Below, piece after piece: positions 59,777 to 64,000 of a stretch of 64,000 bases of DNA. This stretch comes from Rotaria socialis. Its lineage: Eukaryota > Rotifera > Eurotatoria > Philodinida > Philodinidae. The notes under the pieces were generated by a model. It did not search any database and was not told the origin of the DNA. It saw nothing but the letters and a program-made list of their open reading frames with translations. Numbering within the stretch: the first letter of the stretch is position 1; each line of letters starts with the position of its first letter. The position numbers were made by a program, and so were the translations under genes. The stretch lies in the NCBI GenBank assembly GCA_905331475.1, contig CAJNYU010001053.1, forward strand, positions 62,001-126,000. The letters run 5' to 3'.

Positions 59777-61217
59777 TTACAAGACAACAAATACAAAAAT
59801 ATTTACAGCTAGTCCTTTCAAATACTCACCAAGATCAACATTTGCATAGTCATCGACCAGTCGTTTGATTCTTTCGTCAAGTTTTCGATATTTGAGTTTC
59901 TGCGGCTTTGATTCTTGTCCTTGACGAGTTTGTGCGATGTCGCCTTCGAATTTGGATTGTTCACGGCGAATCTTCTCGATTAATTTTGTAATAGTTGGAT
60001 GTACTATTGCCACACATTTCGTGAATGCATTGTGCCATCCTTTAATTGAATTATTAGAGCGGGGAAGATTGGCAATTGTTCGATCATAAACATTCCATAT
60101 TTCTATTGGAAATAGCGGCTTTTTTTCGGCCAGTACCTAAAATCGAAATTGAATATTAAAAAATTATTAATCAATCAATTTACCTCTCTTCTTTGGCTCT
60201 CCTGCCCATGTTTTTTTTTAAATAATCAAGATAATCGTCGGCTTCTTCCTCGAAATCGTTGACAATCAGATTAAACGCTTTGATGACATCTAAAACAGGA
60301 ACAAAAGTTAAAGCAATTATTTGTTTAATGTTCAAATGGAACGACTCATCCTCTTGGTATTTCTTTTTTAATCCAAGGCTTTGAATTTGACGCCAAATAC
60401 ACTGACCAAAATGAAGCAAATAGCCTAAAAAAATCAATTAACACATAATTAGATGATAATTGTGAAGCAATTAGTCACACCACCTTTGTGAAGAATGTTT
60501 GGAAACAATGAATTGATCGATTTTATTGTCGCCGCTTCGAAATCACTAAGTATTGTTTCTAGATTGAAATCATCGTCGTCCATGATACATTAAAAAAAAT
60601 GATCGTAGTCCGTTGTTGTCTTTCCTACGACTAAGCCCTAAAACAATGGAATAATTTCTGATTTGAACAATCCATGTAACGGAAGTACTTGATAGAAATA
60701 TTCTGTACGCATCTAAAATAGATGTTTAATGCGTAAATTGAAAGTCTTTGCTTTTATTTTACCTTAAATGTTCCATCGACAAACCAATGTTTACACGTTT
60801 TCAATACTGAAAGATTCGCTGCGGTGGTAAAAATGATCAGACAGTTGATTGTTGGAATGCGTCGAAAGCCCTTGATGTTATCGACGAATAGTTCTCAAAA
60901 ATGTTTCACTTTGAGGTAGTTGACCGGCGGCATCTAAAGGAAAAGATCTCATTGCAGAATGTAAAATTGTGCTTGATGATTCTTCGGTTTCAGCAGCTCG
61001 TGCTTTTATTTTATTTTTGAGTTCCAGTACTGGAACCAGATTTGTTTTTGACGCGTGGCAGTGCTCAGTAGGCGCAAAAACAATTACATCCATAGTTTGA
61101 TTGGTATGATAACGACCTAAAAGAAGATAAAAATAAAGTACAAATAATTAATTAGAGTTTTTTACCTTTGCAATCTCTATTTTGACAACGAAAAATAAAT
61201 TTAACATCATTTTTTCA
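59777..61217 (-). pseudogene. FLYWCH zinc finger + MULE-type transposase relic
   Basis: Read on minus: a FLYWCH-like finger (FRCQNRDCKGR, then TEHCHA; intron 61165-61117), a helical region, the HWFVDGTFK motif (first Asp), then ILSDFEAATIK (second Asp), GYLLHFGQCIWRQIQ, and NNSIKGWHNAF. This order is the Mutator-like DDE fold. Lesions: a frame change near 60895; TAG at 60640-60638 where PLFYG-type sequence is expected; TAA at 60592-60590; and a phase mismatch at the last intron. In NNSxxGWH the residue before GW is normally the third catalytic acid (Glu); here it is Lys. So it cannot be an active transposase. The 3' end is TAA at 59779-59777. No terminal inverted repeats were found nearby, and similar genes are widespread as host-like copies in invertebrates, so it may be a decayed gene family member rather than a recent transposon. 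Confidence 0.8.
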
Positions 61218-61547
61218 TTCTAAAGTATAAATATAACCTTCATAATCAAGCATATAGCTTTCCTCTTTTCACTTGTAAATTTTTTAATTGTGTGTACTCA
61301 TCACTTTTTTATGAACAAATAATTGTATGAATATTGACAAGAAATATATTCTGTCACTGAGGAGAATTATCTTATATTTAGTTTTAAAATTAATGGGTTT
61401 TTTCTGATTTTTCCAAAATCCTATTAGATTATTTATTTTTTCCTTGAGATTCATAACTCAGTCTATGAAATTCGTAGGCTTGTTCAATTAATTAAACATA
61501 GTCTATTTGATTCAATTACATCAAGCAACATGTCATATTCGCTTTCA
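61218..61547. other. Spacer between transposase and GPCR relics
   Basis: AT-rich; holds neither the missing N-terminus of the transposase nor the missing TM6-7 of the GPCR in any frame I could see. Confidence 0.45.
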
Positions 61548-62197
61548 TTAGTTTACATTGCGACCAATTGACCTAGTATCATAGATAACACCAGTGTTGG
61601 AAATTACCATCAATACAAATGGTATTATATTGTACAAGAATAAGTTCACATTACCCCATAAAGGATAGATCTTGTATAAATAAGCATCAGTGTATAATAC
61701 ACCATCATTGCCTATATAACAAGCAAACGGGGAAAAGTGAAAATTGATGAGTGCAAATATTCCAAGGCAAATTCCAATGAGAGTGAGAACACTTTTGGGA
61801 CGACTGAGCCAAGTGCGATATGTAATCAACTTACTGCCATGTATCGATCGATGCACACACATACTCGAATCCAAGCCGATGATTGGGGTACAAAATAATT
61901 AATAAAGGATATGAACTTACAAAAAACAACTGATGAACGTACAATGGTGAAAGCATATATGGTATTACGGTAATGATCTAAGTTCCAGTCATAAAGCATC
62001 AAGATATCCAAAATAGCAATGACGCGCATATAGTATAAGACTGGCATTTTCTTTGCATCATTGAATGTTGCTCGACATAGCATGAAGAGTGTTAGAAGAT
62101 TGAATGCTGTACCTATGATTGCCAGTGTTAAAGTATTGTAAGAAAATATGATCGCTGCTATTTCATATGCGTTCGAAGCCTTATTTGTAGTTAACAT
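61548..62197 (-). pseudogene. Rhodopsin-like GPCR relic (peptide-receptor type), frameshifted after DRY and lacking TM6-7
   Basis: Starts at ATG 62197 (MLTTNKASNAYEI). TM1 (LTLAIIGTAFNLLTLFML), TM2 (MRVIAILDILMLYDW) and TM3 with CIDRYMAVS, the DRY-type motif, are in one frame that stops at about 61826. TM4 (SVLTLIGICLGIFALINF) and TM5 (IIPFVLMVISNTGVIY) follow in another frame, overlapping at SKLITYRTWLSRPK. A net one-frame shift at about 61830, in GCAGTAAGTTG, breaks the protein in intracellular loop 2. The second frame stops at 61548 right after TM5, so loop 3 and TM6-7 are missing. GTAAGT there looks like a splice donor, but no acceptor restores the frame without losing conserved residues. 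Bdelloids have many FMRFamide-type receptors, which this resembles. Non-functional by these breaks. Confidence 0.8.
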
Positions 62198-64000
62198 ATT
62201 TTGTCGTAGTCTGACTGATGACAGGTCTAAATGAAAAGTTACAGTTCACTTTCTAGATGAAACTTGTTGATTATTGCAAGAGAACATCCAGTTTTTACTG
62301 ACAGAGAAACTATCGAAAGTGGCTAATCATTTTCAAAGATGATATTTGACTCATAGATAGTTAGAAACGAACTACATCCCCAAAGGCTCCATGTTTACAA
62401 TTACTTAGAAGTCTATTATAACTCTTCTCTGTTAATAGAGATGTACCAAAACTTTCGAATTAAAACGTTTTAACATCAAATTTGACCCGAATATAAACCT
62501 TATAATCATTATCGAATATCCTCAAAATCTCACCAAATATGGGTCAATCGTATTTTTGCAGATCACGAAATCGTATCAAAACTCTATCTTTCTGGCGTTG
62601 TTATGGGATACAAGTAGCTAACTATTACGACTTTGTCATCTGAAACAGGAATCCTACATATCTAGTGAAAGTTTTCTATGAGAGCGAAAGTTCAAGTCGA
62701 AATATTAAGATTGGATCTTTTCTTAGAACTCTACTTATGTACAGAAATAAATTCAAATAAAAATATTTTGACACTATAATGGATTTCTAAAAAACTGCAG
62801 TTTTGCAAAATTGTAGTGATCTCATATGTAAAAGATATCAATTGAAAAGCGATTGACTATTTCGAAGAGTACACTAGAATGAGAAACATTAACGTAACAC
62901 ATTCTGATTCATGTTTTGAGAAAGACTCATGCAAAAAATATTCATGCTTCTGATGGTACAACAAAAACTTGTTCGATTTTTTTATATTGGCTCAACAAAG
63001 TCATGCCATTGATTTGATTCGCCCATAAATCTTGACGGCGACGATTAATTCAATAAATCAGATGTATTCAAAAAACTTTAAAAGTCTGACAGACTCTGCA
63101 TACTGTTAGCTTTCTTGAGCGTTCAGATATTCTACGCATCCGAAAATCTTCCTGAGACCATCGTCGACGATTAGATCTGTCAATCATATAGATTTTATAG
63201 AATTAACTGATTTTCTGGATTTTTCAGATGCTACCATATATCCTCTGACTGTACATATAATGCACTAAGAGTAAATAGAAAAGAAAATAGTTTTCTCTGT
63301 GGTTGCTATCACTCAACTTTCATAGCATGCTATAATTAGTTTGCAAGCAACGTAGAGAATTTTAAAATAAAAAACGGACAAAAAATAGCAGTTTACTGTG
63401 TTTAGACAGCTAACAACGAAATACTGACAAGACGTCAACTTAATCTTGTAACATTAGCTACAGTAATCGAACAATTGAAAAACAACAATAATCGATTGTT
63501 TGTTTTTCCTGCAAACAAAAAAATCGTCAATTATAGTATATATTAGGTCATACTCAAATATTCACGAAGAAAATAAGGAGCTGATATTTATTTCTAAAAA
63601 GCCCCGTACTAAACTAAATTAACATGCAATTGGTGCATTCTAAGAGTAGCTACTTTTTTCTCGTCTCCTTTTCTTCTATCTCTTTATCTGTTTCCCGGTG
63701 TTTTTCTGGTATACAGCAATCCTTCATCTGTACTTTAAAATATAGAATATTCACTTGCTAAAGCTAACATATATTTTTGGCAATCTTGTAAATATTGCAA
63801 TCAATTTAATGTTTAACAAGCGTTTCATTTTGTGAAAATAAACGCTCACTCTATAGGAAATGAAAAGCAGCATGTTGAAATAGAATTATGAATTGTATTA
63901 GATAAACTCTCCAATAATCTCAACAACGCTGCCATTCATTAAATTATCCTGTTTAAATCACGGACGAATGTTTATCTTCATTGATGTTCAGAATAGTAAA
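62198..64000. other. Intergenic region to the window end, no recognised gene
   Basis: AT-rich; no open frame with recognisable composition, no element ends recognised. Confidence 0.45.

Noticed and set aside
1-64000. CRISPR arrays, prokaryotic operons, rRNA, telomere repeats, viral genes
   Set aside because: Looked for; no spaced direct repeat arrays, ribosomal sequence, telomere-like tandem units or recognisable viral genes are present.

Overview
This window is AT-rich animal DNA. It has many short introns (about 45-80 bp), no operons and no bacterial-type signals. The gene content points to a bdelloid rotifer: a transmembrane/Thr-stalk/D8C protein, a Cys-rich domain fused to HTAS-type Kelch repeats, a B-box/SPRY-like pair, an R-S-E-type ADP-ribosyltransferase, and many small MITE-like insertions. 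The organism assignment is inference from family content; genus cannot be read from the sequence.

Layout. 1-936 (-) is the start of a B-box protein; its paralogue lies at 9180-10271 (-). Between them (3.2-8.4 kb, +) is a decayed gene with a repetitive N-terminal region, one membrane helix and a Thr-rich stalk. Two small secreted Cys-rich paralogues are at 12.5 and 13.9 kb (+). A Cys-domain/Kelch gene is at 14.6-17.0 kb (-). A membrane-anchored PA/M28 peptidase is at 18.2-20.0 kb (+) and a two-BIR/RING IAP at 21.1-22.3 kb (-). From 24.9 to 31.4 kb (+) a 24-exon gene encodes an 874-residue protein matching only the N-terminal part of VPS13; every exon junction keeps frame. An ADP-ribosyltransferase pseudogene is at 34.1-34.9 kb and a D8C exon relic at 36.7 kb.

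From 39.3 to 52 kb there is a direct duplication of a six-exon gene (cytoplasmic tail, TM, Thr stalk, D8C domain). Copy 1 (39611-43848) is complete. Copy 2 (48488-51692) keeps the first five exons and loses the D8C exon where homology ends beside a MITE. Comparing the copies gives an empty site for a 1.2-kb insertion in copy 1, which carries a nested 162-bp element. Two tRNA-derived SINE-like elements (47.5 and 50.4 kb) have direct flanking repeats. An aquaporin-family gene with altered NPA motifs is at 57.8-58.6 kb, followed by a dead FLYWCH/MULE transposase gene (59.8-61.2 kb, -) and a frameshifted, truncated GPCR (61.5-62.2 kb, -).

There is no shared pathway among the genes. The common theme is surface and secreted proteins built from symmetric phase-1 exons, gene duplication followed by decay, and dense non-autonomous element activity. 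I found no rRNA, true tRNA, CRISPR array or prokaryotic system. Exon structures were derived by eye from GT/AG sites and phase, not from transcripts.
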